46,743 nt of DNA, taken from assembly GCA_014237855.1 (NCBI GenBank), contig JABACD010000033.1, positions 1-46,743 of the forward strand, read 5' to 3'. A model generated the notes under the pieces. It was not told the origin of the DNA. It searched no databases and worked only from the letters and a program-made list of their open reading frames with translations. Below, one piece after another: positions 1 to 9,797 of this stretch. The DNA is from Planctomycetota bacterium. Lineage in GTDB: Bacteria > Planctomycetota > UBA1135 > GCA-002686595. The number at the start of each line of letters is the position of its first letter. Position 1 is the stretch's first letter. The translations under genes were made by a program, and so were the position numbers.

Positions 1-3000
1 TTCGCCCTCAGGTCGGCGTCTGTTATCTCCTCAAGCGCTTCCCTCGCCGCCTCGAACTCCTTGCCAGCCACGAGGTCGAGGATCTCCATCGAGCGGCTCG
101 CATCCTCCATCGACGTCTCAACACCAGATTTGGGCTCAGACTTCTTTGGGGGCTTGGCGGGTGACTTCGGCTCTATCGACTCAGTGGCCTTCCGAATCTC
201 CTGACGAGACGCAACACGAGACATGAAATCAGGATCGGGCTCCGCCGCCTGCTTCGACCGATCCACAACCGCTGGGGCCGAGGGCTCGGGGGCGTCCTCA
301 ATCGCTTGGTCATCAGTCCGCACTCTGGTCTCGATCCACTCACGGATGGCATCGGTCAGATCGTCCGGGTGATTCTCCTCAACCAGCTTTTCGAGTCCCT
401 TCAGGACCTCCGGGTTCTCCCTGACAGCCCTGAGGACTGCTGGCCTCCTCGGAGCGACACCAAGCTCCTCAGCGAAGAGCTTGCCCACCCGGTCCAGGTG
501 AGTCCCTGAAGGGCCCGTGAGGGCCTCCTGGAGCTTGGGCTTGAGGGTCCGCCAACGCTTGCTGGAGGCCCCCAGGGCCTCGCCCTGCGGGGCCTCTGCC
601 TCCACCCTCGGGGCCTCCGCCTCAGCGGCCTTGGCCTTGGGGGCGGTGACGCCTGGAGGGGGCGCCGCCTTCGGCGGGCTGACCGCTCGCTCAGGGATGG
701 GGACTGCCTGGACGGCCTCCAGGCGCTGCGGGTCAGGCGGGTTGCGCTGCAATGTCCGCGCATGGGCAAGAGGGAGGTCCCCGGGAGCACCGCGAGCTTT
801 CTGTAGCCGACCTATGCGGACCCCCCGGTCCAGCGCAGCAAGCCCGTTGGTGTCCCCGGCGACCTCCAGTGCGCCCTTGACAGACGCAACATCGGCGGCC
901 GAACCAAGCCGACCGATCATCTCCATTTGGTCCAGGAAGTCCTTCTGCTCGCGGGTCTTCCCCGCATGCCGACCGGGTCGGGACTTGAAGTGACCGCTCT
1001 CGATCTCCGTCAAGGTCGGAAGCTCAGACAGGTCGAGGTATTTGCTCAAGGCCCCGGCCAGCTCTTCGGGACTCCTGGTGGTCCTCTGGAGATGAGCAAG
1101 CTGGCGATTGAGCAGGGTCCTCTTGTCACTCGGCGACTTCAGCACACGGACAAGCTGCTTCAGAGGCCACGGCCCACGGCGGACAGCCCCCGGGGCCCCA
1201 CGCTGAGGAGGCCCAGGAGCGGCGTGCGTAGCAGGGAGGGCTTGAAGCTCGCCCTGGAATGTCTCGGGGGACCGACCTTTGCCGATCGCTGGGTTGGGGG
1301 CCATGGCCGCCCGGAGGGCCATATCCTCAAGAGCGGTGCGCTCGCCAGGGGCCCTCGTGGCGATCCGGGCGGCGTAGGACGGGGAGGCAGCCGGGTCACC
1401 GGGCGCCCCCTCGTCGATCACCAGCCTACTGACGGTGGGCGACTCCTTCACCCATCTGGCGGTCCTCTCTCTCGCGTTCTCTCGGAGGAACTCACCGGGG
1501 ACAGTGGCCGGAGGGCCAGCCCCTGGACGCGGGGGCCCGACGAACCCAGGCTCTTGCCCACGACCGAATGAGCGCCCATCGCCCTCGGGTGACTTCGGCT
1601 CTGTCTGCCTCGGTGCGCGCGGAAGAACAGAGCGCGCGGCGCGCAGCTTTGCCCGGAGACCCGCCTTCCCCGCCAAGTGGGAGGTCAGCCCCTTCTCCTC
1701 CAGCGTGTCCAGCACCTTCTCCAGCTTGTCAATCTGAGCCTGGACCTTCCCGGCCTTGGCCGGGTCTGCCGCCGCCGCTCTCGCCTCAACCAGCGCGTCC
1801 AGCGCCTCGGCGACTTCTTGCTTCGCCTGACCAGCGAGGGCTTTCCGCCCCCGCTCGATGCGGGTCTTTATCGGAGCGCCGAGAAGCTCCTGGTCAATCC
1901 TGTCTCGGGCCTGATCAATGAACGAGGTCTCTTCGGGGGTCAACGGGCGCGGCTCACGGGCGAGGTCCAAGGCTCTTTGGACTTCAGAGACAAGCTCAGT
2001 CTCCCCAGCCATCTCTGCCTCTCGCAGAGCATCTTCCAAGACCTTCCGGCCACGCACGAAATCCTGCGGCTCCTGCCCAAACCGGGCCGCCTGCGTCCGA
2101 TCTTTGATCGACTCCCTGATGGCCGGGTCCATGTCCTCGATGCGGGGCTGCTCAGCAGGCTTGTCCCCCGCGCGCTCACCGAGGCCAAGGTCCCTGCGGC
2201 GCTGGGCACCTATGCGGACTCCTGGGCCCTCAGGGGCGTCCCCTGTCTCAACGGTGAAGCCCTGCTTCTCCCGCTCAGCAGCAATCCGCTCCTCCGTCCA
2301 CGGGAGACGTTTCTCGATCTCCATCCGTGCGGCTTCGGGGATCTCTTTCTGGACATTGGCCAGATGCTTCTCTGCCGCCTCCACGGCCACCTTGATGTCG
2401 CCCTGGGCACTATTCGCCAGATCAATCAGACCCTTGATGTAGTCCGGGTCGCCACCAGGGGCCTGCTCTGCCTTCTCGATAAAGGCGCGCTGGTCTCCAG
2501 AGCGAGGAGCTGTCCGGCGCAGCTCGGAGAACTTCTCGCTGCGGGATAGACCCTCCCATGCCCGCTCAGACTTCGGAGTCCTCATCAGGAATGGGCTCTT
2601 GTGCCAAAGGCCCAAAACCAAGCCAGCGACGAACTCCGCCTCCACATGGCTGCCCAGGCCCTTGCTGATGAACTCCGCCTGCTGCCCCGTGGCCGCTGCC
2701 CAGACCGCTTGATGGATCTGCGATCCAATCGTCAGAGTCAGGGCCGACTCAAGAGGCTCACCGACCAGATTCTTCCCGAGTGAACCACCGCGCGTCTTGG
2801 CGAGGTCATTCAATCCTCTCCGCAGCTTCGCAGAAATGCCTGGGACGACCTTGGATATCTGATCGTTGAAGGTCTTCACCGATGGCGGGTTGAACAGCTT
2901 CCCCCTACCGGCATGTATCACGCGCCCCGTCCCAGCGAAAACGAGACCAGCCGTGCCCCCGGCTACCGCCCCCTCGGCGCCCGACATCAGGTAGTGCAAG

Positions 3001-4082
3001 GATCTCCTGGCGAGGGCGCCGAGACCTGTCTGGTTGTTGGCGTCGTCCCACTCCTCCTGGGTCCAGTCGTTCTCCATCGCCTCTTCAAAGGAGATTTTCA
3101 TCGCCTCTTCGACGGTGCGGCTGCCGTCTGCGATCCCGGTCACGGCCCCATGTGTGTAGAAGGCCCCCGTCGTGGCGTTGATCCGGTTGAGGATGCCAAC
3201 CTGGTCGAACGTGACTTGGCCCGGAGGCCCGATGAAGCCCTCGGGGAGTTCCTGCTTGACTGTCTTCTTCCTCGAAGTCGTCTTGCCCTCAACAGCCCTC
3301 AGCCAGCGCTGCCTCCTGCTGCCCTCTGGGGCGAGCTTGCCCAGGCCGCCAGCGGCCTTCTTGACCACATGGAACTCGCCAGCGAAACGCCCGAGGTCAG
3401 CCCCGACCTGCCAGTTGCCCGCGTCCCTCAGGGCCTTGATCAGCTTGTCCCTGCCACCAACGAGATGCCCCTTCTGCATGGCGTCGAGCTTTGCAAGGAA
3501 CTCACGGGCACGGCCCATCGTCTCTGTCCGAACGAACTTGGTCGTTGAGGGGCGCACCTTGCCCCCATCAGCCCCGACGTCCCAAAGGTCCAGGTCATCT
3601 TCGAGACCAAGAGCCTCCTGGGCGAACTTGCCCGGGGCCTCCCACCCAAGGACATTCCCCATCGTGGACAACGCCGCCCCACGCCTTTCCGCCACACCCG
3701 ATGACGATGCCGCCTCGAACGTCGAACCCATCTCGGCGAGCATGTTGAACCAGCTACGGTTGTCCTCGAACACGCCCATGTCGGCACTGGCCACCGAAGG
3801 GTTGACCCGCTGGAGCTGGAGATACGAATTGACGTAACTCTTCCTCGCGTCCCCAGACCTGTCATTCAGCATCTGCCTATAGATGTCGTCTGAGTTGGCC
3901 GGGTCCTGGAAGTAGGCGTAGCCGCGCTCGGCTTGTTCGATGCTCTGGGCCCTACCCGGCGCCTGCGCACCCCGGGTCTCCAGGCCCGGCTTCATGCCAC
4001 CCATAACCTGATTGAGCAGCGCCTGTGCCGACGAATCGGCGCGCCTCTCTCGCGGTGTGAGTCCAGGGACTTCCTGTGGCAT
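1..4082 (-). CDS. Giant probable internal virion protein, N-terminal part (residues 1-1361 of 3354)
   Basis: The frame is open without a stop from an ATG at 4082 to position 1. It continues in the same frame at 46725 when the duplicated ends are joined, giving 3354 aa in all. The start overlaps the preceding stop (TAATG) and has a good ribosome site, GGAGG, 6 bases upstream. I translated this part base by base: it is Ala/Glu/Lys/Arg-rich and mostly helical in appearance, with a proline-rich low-complexity stretch near residues 1090-1180. No catalytic motif is recognised. It is the last of a run of very large late proteins (1255 aa and 3354 aa) after the tail genes, a position typical of podovirus proteins packed in the head and ejected with DNA. 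That role is inference. Confidence 0.8.
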   Translation of the reverse strand, partial: MPQEVPGLTPRERRADSSAQALLNQVMGGMKPGLETRGAQAPGRAQSIEQAERGYAYFQDPANSDDIYRQMLNDRSGDARKSYVNSYLQLQRVNPSVASADMGVFEDNRSWFNMLAEMGSTFEAASSSGVAERRGAALSTMGNVLGWEAPGKFAQEALGLEDDLDLWDVGADGGKVRPSTTKFVRTETMGRAREFLAKLDAMQKGHLVGGRDKLIKALRDAGNWQVGADLGRFAGEFHVVKKAAGGLGKLAPEGSRRQRWLRAVEGKTTSRKKTVKQELPEGFIGPPGQVTFDQVGILNRINATTGAFYTHGAVTGIADGSRTVEEAMKISFEEAMENDWTQEEWDDANNQTGLGALARRSLHYLMSGAEGAVAGGTAGLVFAGTGRVIHAGRGKLFNPPSVKTFNDQISKVVPGISAKLRRGLNDLAKTRGGSLGKNLVGEPLESALTLTIGSQIHQAVWAAATGQQAEFISKGLGSHVEAEFVAGLVLGLWHKSPFLMRTPKSERAWEGLSRSEKFSELRRTAPRSGDQRAFIEKAEQAPGGDPDYIKGLIDLANSAQGDIKVAVEAAEKHLANVQKEIPEAARMEIEKRLPWTEERIAAEREKQGFTVETGDAPEGPGVRIGAQRRRDLGLGERAGDKPAEQPRIEDMDPAIRESIKDRTQAARFGQEPQDFVRGRKVLEDALREAEMAGETELVSEVQRALDLAREPRPLTPEETSFIDQARDRIDQELLGAPIKTRIERGRKALAGQAKQEVAEALDALVEARAAAADPAKAGKVQAQIDKLEKVLDTLEEKGLTSHLAGKAGLRAKLRAARSVLPRAPRQTEPKSPEGDGRSFGRGQEPGFVGPPRPGAGPPATVPGEFLRENARERTARWVKESPTVSRLVIDEGAPGDPAASPSYAARIATRAPGERTALEDMALRAAMAPNPAIGKGRSPETFQGELQALPATHAAPGPPQRGAPGAVRRGPWPLKQLVRVLKSPSDKRTLLNRQLAHLQRTTRSPEELAGALSKYLDLSELPTLTEIESGHFKSRPGRHAGKTREQKDFLDQMEMIGRLGSAADVASVKGALEVAGDTNGLAALDRGVRIGRLQKARGAPGDLPLAHARTLQRNPPDPQRLEAVQAVPIPERAVSPPKAAPPPGVTAPKAKAAEAEAPRVEAEAPQGEALGASSKRWRTLKPKLQEALTGPSGTHLDRVGKLFAEELGVAPRRPAVLRAVRENPEVLKGLEKLVEENHPDDLTDAIREWIETRVRTDDQAIEDAPEPSAPAVVDRSKQAAEPDPDFMSRVASRQEIRKATESIEPKSPAKPPKKSEPKSGVETSMEDASRSMEILDLVAGKEFEAAREALEEITDADLRA

Positions 4083-7000
4083 TATCGGCCTCCTGCTCCT
4101 TGGATTTCCTCGATCAAGCGGCGAATGGCCTCCGCCTTAGATTTCGGCCCCCGCTTGCCCTCCAGGCGCTCGCGCATGTTCTTGCTACGGAACATCCTCT
4201 GGGCCCGCTCGATAAGGGACATCGTGGACCTCTTGGTGTTGTCGGGAGTCACGGAACCCGTGAACGGGCCCTGGGAATCCTCGGCGCTCGGAACGCGGCG
4301 TGGTAGATCATCGCGCTGCGGCGGCGCGTAATCCGGGTATTCCGGCCACTCCGAGGTCGCTGGCGTGGGTTTGCCCTGCCCCTTGCCTTTCGACTTTGTC
4401 GTGCCGCCAGACGGGACCGACTTCTTCGCGGCAGAAGCCTCTTTCATCGTGGCCTCTTCCAATGGGTTCCTCTTGAGCCCCCTGCCTTTGTTCTTGAAGT
4501 ATTCAGCGGCCAACGCTCTATCCGACTTCTTCGCGGCCTTCTTTTGGGTCGGGGCCACCGTGGAGGTCTTGCCGTCATGGTGGGGCTCTGGCCATCTCTC
4601 CAGGTCATACGGTGCGGCTTCGACTGGCGCCTCCTCAGGGGTCTCGACCAGCCGGTCGCCACCCTGCAAGACCAACTTTGCCCAGTGGCCGACACTCCAC
4701 AGCGCCTTTGCATCGGCCCCATTTGGGGGGAACAACCCGGGGAAGGGTGACTCGCGGAGAATATCCTTAAGCTCACTGGCCTTCCCCTCAAGCGCTGGCA
4801 CATGCTCGGAAATCCGGTTCAGCATGCTGGTGACGCGCGCGGCGTGCCTCTTGAAGTCATCTACCGGCACCCTCCTCCACTTCTTCTCCTTGTCGAACCC
4901 CTTCCGTCGAGAGGATTTGTTCTGCCTCTCCTGACCGCCGTACAACCAGCTGAAGTCGTCCTGGCTTTCCGAGAACTCCTGGAGCCACTCCGGGTCCTTC
5001 TCCCCCCTCTCCCTGGGCTTGCGCCGCATCTCTTCCCCGAACTGGCCCAGCTTCTTCCACCCCTCGATAGCCTTCCCGGGGACCTCGTCAGGGGACATCG
5101 GCTCCGCACCCGGGATGAAGTGAGATGCGGCAGAAATGCCAGCGGTCGCGCCCGCGATAAGGCCGGTGCGGCTTCCGATCTTCCCTAATACACCGGCCAC
5201 CTTGCCCGACAATCCCCCGCCCTTCGCCTTCACACCCCCCGTGATGGCGGCCAGGGTCCCACCGATACCCACCGCTGCGGTCCCCTGCCCACCTTCGACC
5301 ATGGACTCCATCATCGACTCGGCTTCCCTGGCGACGGCACCTCCGTAATTCATCGGATCGCCATCCTCTGTCTCAGCCGCCTCTCTCCCGAAATTGGCGC
5401 TGCCGGTCCCTGGGTTGACCGGAATGCTGGACATCGCCCTGTCCGATTCCTTCTTCTCGTCTTGGCGTGCCTTGATGATCTCCTTGTCTTCGACCAGCGG
5501 CTCATCGGCTGCCTCAACCTCAGTGCGGAGCAGCTTCGCGTCTGCCTGACGGTGCTCTACGAAATGGGCCAGAGCATCCACTGTTGGGTCATCGCTGGTC
5601 TTCGACGCCTTGTTCAGGGCGTCCATCAGGGGCTTCCAATCCCTGATCCCCTTGCCCTTCAGCGCCGTTGAAAGGTATCCCACCAGGGAGTGCGCCTTTT
5701 CGGGTATGTCCTGAAGCTCGCCAGCCAGCATCCTCTGGATGTGGAGGTAAGCAGGGCCGTCACTGGTCTCCCCATTCAGGATGGAGTCAACCAGGGGGAC
5801 GCCAGTCCCCTGGCTCAACGTGCGCGCCATCAGATCCGACTTGCGGCCCTCGATGCTGTTGAAGGGGTCCTCGATTTCGTTGAAGCCATCTTCCCAGACC
5901 TTGTGCGCGAGGTTGAGGGCCTTGGTGTTGACCTCTACATCGGGGAGCTGGTGGGGCCACTGCTTGGACTCCCACTTGCCTGACTCACCATCGTATTCCG
6001 CGTAGTGGGTGGGCTTCTTCCCGTTGTAGTAGACCCGGAACCCTGGCTGAGGGGTTTCCATTGTCTGGCCCAACGGCTTCTTCTTTGCTCCCGACGTCTG
6101 AGCATCACGGAACGACGGGCCGCCCCCAGGGCTCAGCACATTCTCCGGCGCCTTGGTCTTGCTCTTGCCCTGCCACCCGATCCACGCCTTCACCCAGTTG
6201 TTGCCAGCCCGGGCGAGGTGGGCCTGCTTCTGCGCCGAGCTGCCCAAGGAACGGTGCTCCCGGCTATGCTCCAGACGCGACTTGTAGTCCCTCAGGCCAT
6301 CCTGAAACGCCGGGTTGGCGCTCATCTCCTGGGACTCTTTCGGGGTGAGCCCGTTGTTGACGCCCGCCTGCACGGCGAAGCTGGACAGAAGCTCGTCATT
6401 CCATTCACCCTCCTGGTATCTGCTGAGCGCTTCCAGGTTGTCGGTGGCGCTGTTTCCACCCAGGAAGGCCAGAGGGCCGGGGATGTCCGTCTTGACGGTG
6501 GCGGACTTCATCCCGTTGAGCGCTTGGTCCAGGTACGGCTTGGACGCCTCACTGTTCCTTGAAAGGAGGACAGCCAGCTCCGGCGAGGAGTTGGTCGCCA
6601 TCTCCACCTTCATCCTGATTTTGTCCCAACCAGCAGCGCCACCGATCGACTCGAACGCGCCCTGCGGGGCCGGAGAGCCGAACGTCGTCAGAGCGATGTA
6701 GTTGGCTATGTCCTCAGGGGACGGGCCCATGCCGTCCTCACCCTGGGAGAACAAAGAATTGACAGCCAACTGGAATCTCTTGTTGCCCTTGAACGCGCCG
6801 CTCTTGAGGTCATTGGCGAATATGTCCCCAGCCGCATCTGCGGCCAAACCATGACCGACCTGATCCGTGTTCGCAGTCTTGCCGCCCAGGGCGTGGACTA
6901 TCGCGTACTGGTCGGTGTTCTTGTCTGTCGGGAGATCGACGACCGTCCCTGTCGCCCGTTCACCAGGGCCAACCTCAAAGTTCCAAGCCTTGCCCTGTCG

Positions 7001-7849
7001 GGACTGCATCGCCCGCTGGACCGTATTGATATCCCAAGGCGTATTGGCGATGAGGTTTAACTTGCTCGGGTCCCTCTTGACCACACTGTTGATTTGAGCC
7101 GCCGCGCCCACAGCGGACCTCGGCAGACCTCTTTCCACCATCGCAGCCGCCGCCGGTAACCCGCTATCCCTGAGCCGGGATGCCTCTGCGTGGCGCGCCT
7201 GATGGGACCTACCCCTGATGCCCATAGGGGTATTTCCCGTCCGAATGTACTCGTTGAGGGACGAGCCCATGCGTGACCAGTGATTCATTACCGCCCTGGA
7301 TGCCCCCGGAGGCGCCGCTGCGGCGTGGTGACCCATAGCCTCTCGTCGCCCAGGGTCATCCGTCGTAGCCGTGAGCAAGCTGCTGCCTTGTGCCCTTATG
7401 AAATTATGGAGATCCTCCTTCTCGTCATTATTCAGGTCGTCGTATTCGCCCTGATTCGTCCTCCGCAGCAACAGCCGAGAGACATCGCCTATCCCCTTGC
7501 CCAACGGGTCCTTTGGCATCCCTGGGATTTCCACGCCATCGGCGATGATCTCAGATGCGGGCCGCTGCTCCGTATTGGCGAGTGCGTCCTGGTAAGCCTC
7601 CAGCTTCGCCTTCTTCTTGCCCTCTTCTTCCTTTTTGGACCTGCTCACAATCCCCGCGCCGATTGCCGCGCCTGCGTCCGATATACCTTTGCCCAGCGAC
7701 TTGCCCGCGCTCGCCAACCCCTGGTAATTGAGTTGGGCCGCCTTCTGGACCAGAGGCGACGTAGAGGACATCAAGCTCCCGCTGTCGATGGCCGACCTGA
7801 AGGACTGCGCGATGCCGGGGACCCGCGTCTTGGTGAAATCAAGCGGCAT
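4082..7849 (-). CDS. Large probable internal virion protein, 1255 aa
   Basis: It starts at an ATG 11 nt inside the end of the upstream gene, with GGAGGAA just before it. It ends in TAATG shared with the giant gene, so the three late genes are translationally coupled. The N-terminus is Gly/Ala-rich with a lysine/glutamate cluster. The middle is hydrophilic. Around residues 895-960 lies a Gly/Ala-rich weakly hydrophobic region that could insert in a membrane. The C-terminus is very basic (Lys/Arg-rich linkers). I see no transglycosylase or peptidase motif that I would defend. Position and composition fit a virion protein delivered into the host envelope during DNA ejection, like the internal proteins of other podoviruses, but no family is recognised. 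Confidence 0.7.
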   Translation of the reverse strand: MPLDFTKTRVPGIAQSFRSAIDSGSLMSSTSPLVQKAAQLNYQGLASAGKSLGKGISDAGAAIGAGIVSRSKKEEEGKKKAKLEAYQDALANTEQRPASEIIADGVEIPGMPKDPLGKGIGDVSRLLLRRTNQGEYDDLNNDEKEDLHNFIRAQGSSLLTATTDDPGRREAMGHHAAAAPPGASRAVMNHWSRMGSSLNEYIRTGNTPMGIRGRSHQARHAEASRLRDSGLPAAAAMVERGLPRSAVGAAAQINSVVKRDPSKLNLIANTPWDINTVQRAMQSRQGKAWNFEVGPGERATGTVVDLPTDKNTDQYAIVHALGGKTANTDQVGHGLAADAAGDIFANDLKSGAFKGNKRFQLAVNSLFSQGEDGMGPSPEDIANYIALTTFGSPAPQGAFESIGGAAGWDKIRMKVEMATNSSPELAVLLSRNSEASKPYLDQALNGMKSATVKTDIPGPLAFLGGNSATDNLEALSRYQEGEWNDELLSSFAVQAGVNNGLTPKESQEMSANPAFQDGLRDYKSRLEHSREHRSLGSSAQKQAHLARAGNNWVKAWIGWQGKSKTKAPENVLSPGGGPSFRDAQTSGAKKKPLGQTMETPQPGFRVYYNGKKPTHYAEYDGESGKWESKQWPHQLPDVEVNTKALNLAHKVWEDGFNEIEDPFNSIEGRKSDLMARTLSQGTGVPLVDSILNGETSDGPAYLHIQRMLAGELQDIPEKAHSLVGYLSTALKGKGIRDWKPLMDALNKASKTSDDPTVDALAHFVEHRQADAKLLRTEVEAADEPLVEDKEIIKARQDEKKESDRAMSSIPVNPGTGSANFGREAAETEDGDPMNYGGAVAREAESMMESMVEGGQGTAAVGIGGTLAAITGGVKAKGGGLSGKVAGVLGKIGSRTGLIAGATAGISAASHFIPGAEPMSPDEVPGKAIEGWKKLGQFGEEMRRKPRERGEKDPEWLQEFSESQDDFSWLYGGQERQNKSSRRKGFDKEKKWRRVPVDDFKRHAARVTSMLNRISEHVPALEGKASELKDILRESPFPGLFPPNGADAKALWSVGHWAKLVLQGGDRLVETPEEAPVEAAPYDLERWPEPHHDGKTSTVAPTQKKAAKKSDRALAAEYFKNKGRGLKRNPLEEATMKEASAAKKSVPSGGTTKSKGKGQGKPTPATSEWPEYPDYAPPQRDDLPRRVPSAEDSQGPFTGSVTPDNTKRSTMSLIERAQRMFRSKNMRERLEGKRGPKSKAEAIRRLIEEIQGAGGR

Positions 7850-8684
7850 CGTGTTCCTCCAGGATCGCGTCGGCTCCCCACTCCGCGAACTTCAGAAATA
7901 TCGGGCGGAGCAGATTCTTCAGCGTGTCGCTCTTCTCGACCAGCTTTGCGACCTTCTTCCCGACGATCCGGTAAGCCCAGTAGAACCAGCGCGGTGCCTT
8001 GTTCGTCACCCAGTGGCGCGCGAGGTGCGTATTCATGTCGTGCTTGCCGAAGATCGCCTCTGCGATCCAGCATGCGGCTATGGCCCCGCCAGCGATGGAC
8101 CCGCCTGCGCCCAAAAGGGCGCCCCCGATGTCACCAAGGAAGCTCAGGCGTCCAGCCTTAGCCCCCGCCTTCATGGTCTTCCTGGCGAGGTAGTAGTACG
8201 CCTTGTACTTGTGCGCCTCGATGAGCGACTGGGTCATCTGGGAAGCCATCTCGAAACGCCTGGACCGTCCTTCGAGGTTCGCCTGAACCATCATGTCGGA
8301 GACACCCATGGTGCCCTGCTGCCGAATGTCGGTCTGCTGCTGGGCCGCGAACCCGCGACCGAGCCCCTGGTTGGCCGCCTCTTGCCTCGCCTCGTCGGTC
8401 GCAGCGGCCTCACCTCCGCGAATGCCCTGTACGCCAGATGTTCGCGCCGCCCCCTCCACATCCATGTAGTCCCTGGCCTCGGGAGAGTCGGTGAGCTGAC
8501 GCATGAAGAGATGAGGTGCGAACCTCTTCTGAGGGACCTTATACCCGAGCGGGTCGGTGTAGCGGCCTTGCGGATTCCATGAGGTCGGTGCGTTCGTCCC
8601 GCCGTACTCGACGGTCGGCCCCTGCCCCCAACCGGGCTGCTGGCTGTAGGTGGGGCCTCCGTATGTAGGTACTTGTTCAGGCAT
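7839..8684 (-). CDS. Virion protein with C-terminal CxIA-type segment, 281 aa
   Basis: It starts 3 nt after the upstream stop with AGGTGAG as ribosome site. The N-terminus is Pro/Gly/Tyr/Gln-rich (about residues 1-45). The middle is a Gln/Ala/Glu-rich probable helix. A Gly/Ala membrane-like stretch follows near residues 185-205, then a C-terminal block starting CWIAEAIFG with conserved-looking aromatic and basic residues. This last block recalls the cysteine-Ile-Ala motif segment seen at the C-terminus of many phage tail or injection proteins. It lies between the tail genes and the two giant internal proteins, so a small ejection or tail-tip protein is likely. The exact function is unknown. 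Confidence 0.65.
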   Translation of the reverse strand: MPEQVPTYGGPTYSQQPGWGQGPTVEYGGTNAPTSWNPQGRYTDPLGYKVPQKRFAPHLFMRQLTDSPEARDYMDVEGAARTSGVQGIRGGEAAATDEARQEAANQGLGRGFAAQQQTDIRQQGTMGVSDMMVQANLEGRSRRFEMASQMTQSLIEAHKYKAYYYLARKTMKAGAKAGRLSFLGDIGGALLGAGGSIAGGAIAACWIAEAIFGKHDMNTHLARHWVTNKAPRWFYWAYRIVGKKVAKLVEKSDTLKNLLRPIFLKFAEWGADAILEEHDAA

Positions 8685-8687
8685 CGC

Positions 8688-9797
8688 TCACCTCATGATG
8701 AAGTCCACAGACCCATTCTCCAGGGCTACGGTTAACCCATTAGACAGCATGGCCTGTGGTGTCGCGTAGGAGTTTCCAAGATCCATCATCAATACCCCCA
8801 GGGATTTACCTAACCCCGGGAGTGTAGAGGACATCTGGGGAATCCGCTGGGATGTCACGTCGTCCTCCATGGGGAATACAGCCCAGGAGTTGCCGTCCCA
8901 GATGTCGGTGCCGGACGGTGGGTTGATTATCTCCCCACCCGTAGAGTTCAGCCCTGTGGGTATCGAGGATAGGGTCTGCTGACCCCACATCGTCGTGAGC
9001 AGGATGCCTCCAAAGGTCTCCTCAGTGGTGACCAGATCGGATAGCACTTCCGCCAGGAACTCGGCGCTATCGAACCTATTGAACGCCGGGGGGATGGCGA
9101 GGCCGGGGACATCACCGAACCCATGCTCCGATGTCGTGCTGCTCCCGTCTCCGAATGAGAAAAGGAATTTGAGCTGGCGCTCGATGTCCAGTGGCGACTG
9201 GCCAAGAAGAGGAATGAAATCCATGTCGAGAGCGACATTGGTCCCAGAGGCGAATGGCGCGGTATGGGTTCCCCCATTGATCGCGCACCTTTGACCAGTT
9301 GGGCCATTTGGTCCCGACGACGACCGAGCGACACAGAACTCCGGCATACGACCGAGGTCATGAGGTATGCCCGTCACTATCAGTCCAAACACGGTGGCCT
9401 TCTCGGCCCCAGCCCCGAAGAGCGCGAACAGGTTCCCTGCCATCGCTTGGATGCGTAGCCACCCCTGCGTGCTCGTGGGCAACCACATCATCGGGGGGAG
9501 CCTCGTGCCGACGTCAAAGCGGAACCGCTGGTACGAACCGCTCAGCCCACTCCCGTCGTAAGCCGCCACGCTGGCCGCCCGTGGGTCCGGCGTGTCCCCC
9601 ATGGTCCCTAGGGCCCGGTAGTTCAAAGTTAGGCGGCGGACGTTGTCCCACGAGGGTAAGCCCGTGGCATCCGCCGCCTGCCCCACAGGAGACGTGGTTT
9701 GTCTGTCCTCAAGCTGTTGCACGAGGGCCTGGACGGCGGCGTTCGCCTCCTCGGCGTTCCACTTCTCCTGGAACCCCTCAAAGCTCAGCTCGGTCAT
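8688..9797 (-). CDS. Tail-associated structural protein, 369 aa, unknown family
   Basis: The start overlaps the end of the nozzle gene (ATGA), so the two are translationally coupled. The N-terminal 35 residues look like a short helix rich in Glu/Gln. The rest is Gly/Ser/Thr/Pro-rich, with little charge and many short beta-like stretches, as in virion surface proteins. I recognise no domain. Between the nozzle and the ejection-type proteins it could be a tail fibre adaptor or tail tip protein. That is inferred from position only. Confidence 0.65.
   Translation of the reverse strand: MTELSFEGFQEKWNAEEANAAVQALVQQLEDRQTTSPVGQAADATGLPSWDNVRRLTLNYRALGTMGDTPDPRAASVAAYDGSGLSGSYQRFRFDVGTRLPPMMWLPTSTQGWLRIQAMAGNLFALFGAGAEKATVFGLIVTGIPHDLGRMPEFCVARSSSGPNGPTGQRCAINGGTHTAPFASGTNVALDMDFIPLLGQSPLDIERQLKFLFSFGDGSSTTSEHGFGDVPGLAIPPAFNRFDSAEFLAEVLSDLVTTEETFGGILLTTMWGQQTLSSIPTGLNSTGGEIINPPSGTDIWDGNSWAVFPMEDDVTSQRIPQMSSTLPGLGKSLGVLMMDLGNSYATPQAMLSNGLTVALENGSVDFIMR

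Noticed and set aside
1677..2549. Long plus-strand frame of 290 codons
   Set aside because: It lies opposite the giant gene in a GC-rich stretch, has no ribosome site and an Arg/Leu/Pro-rich shadow composition.
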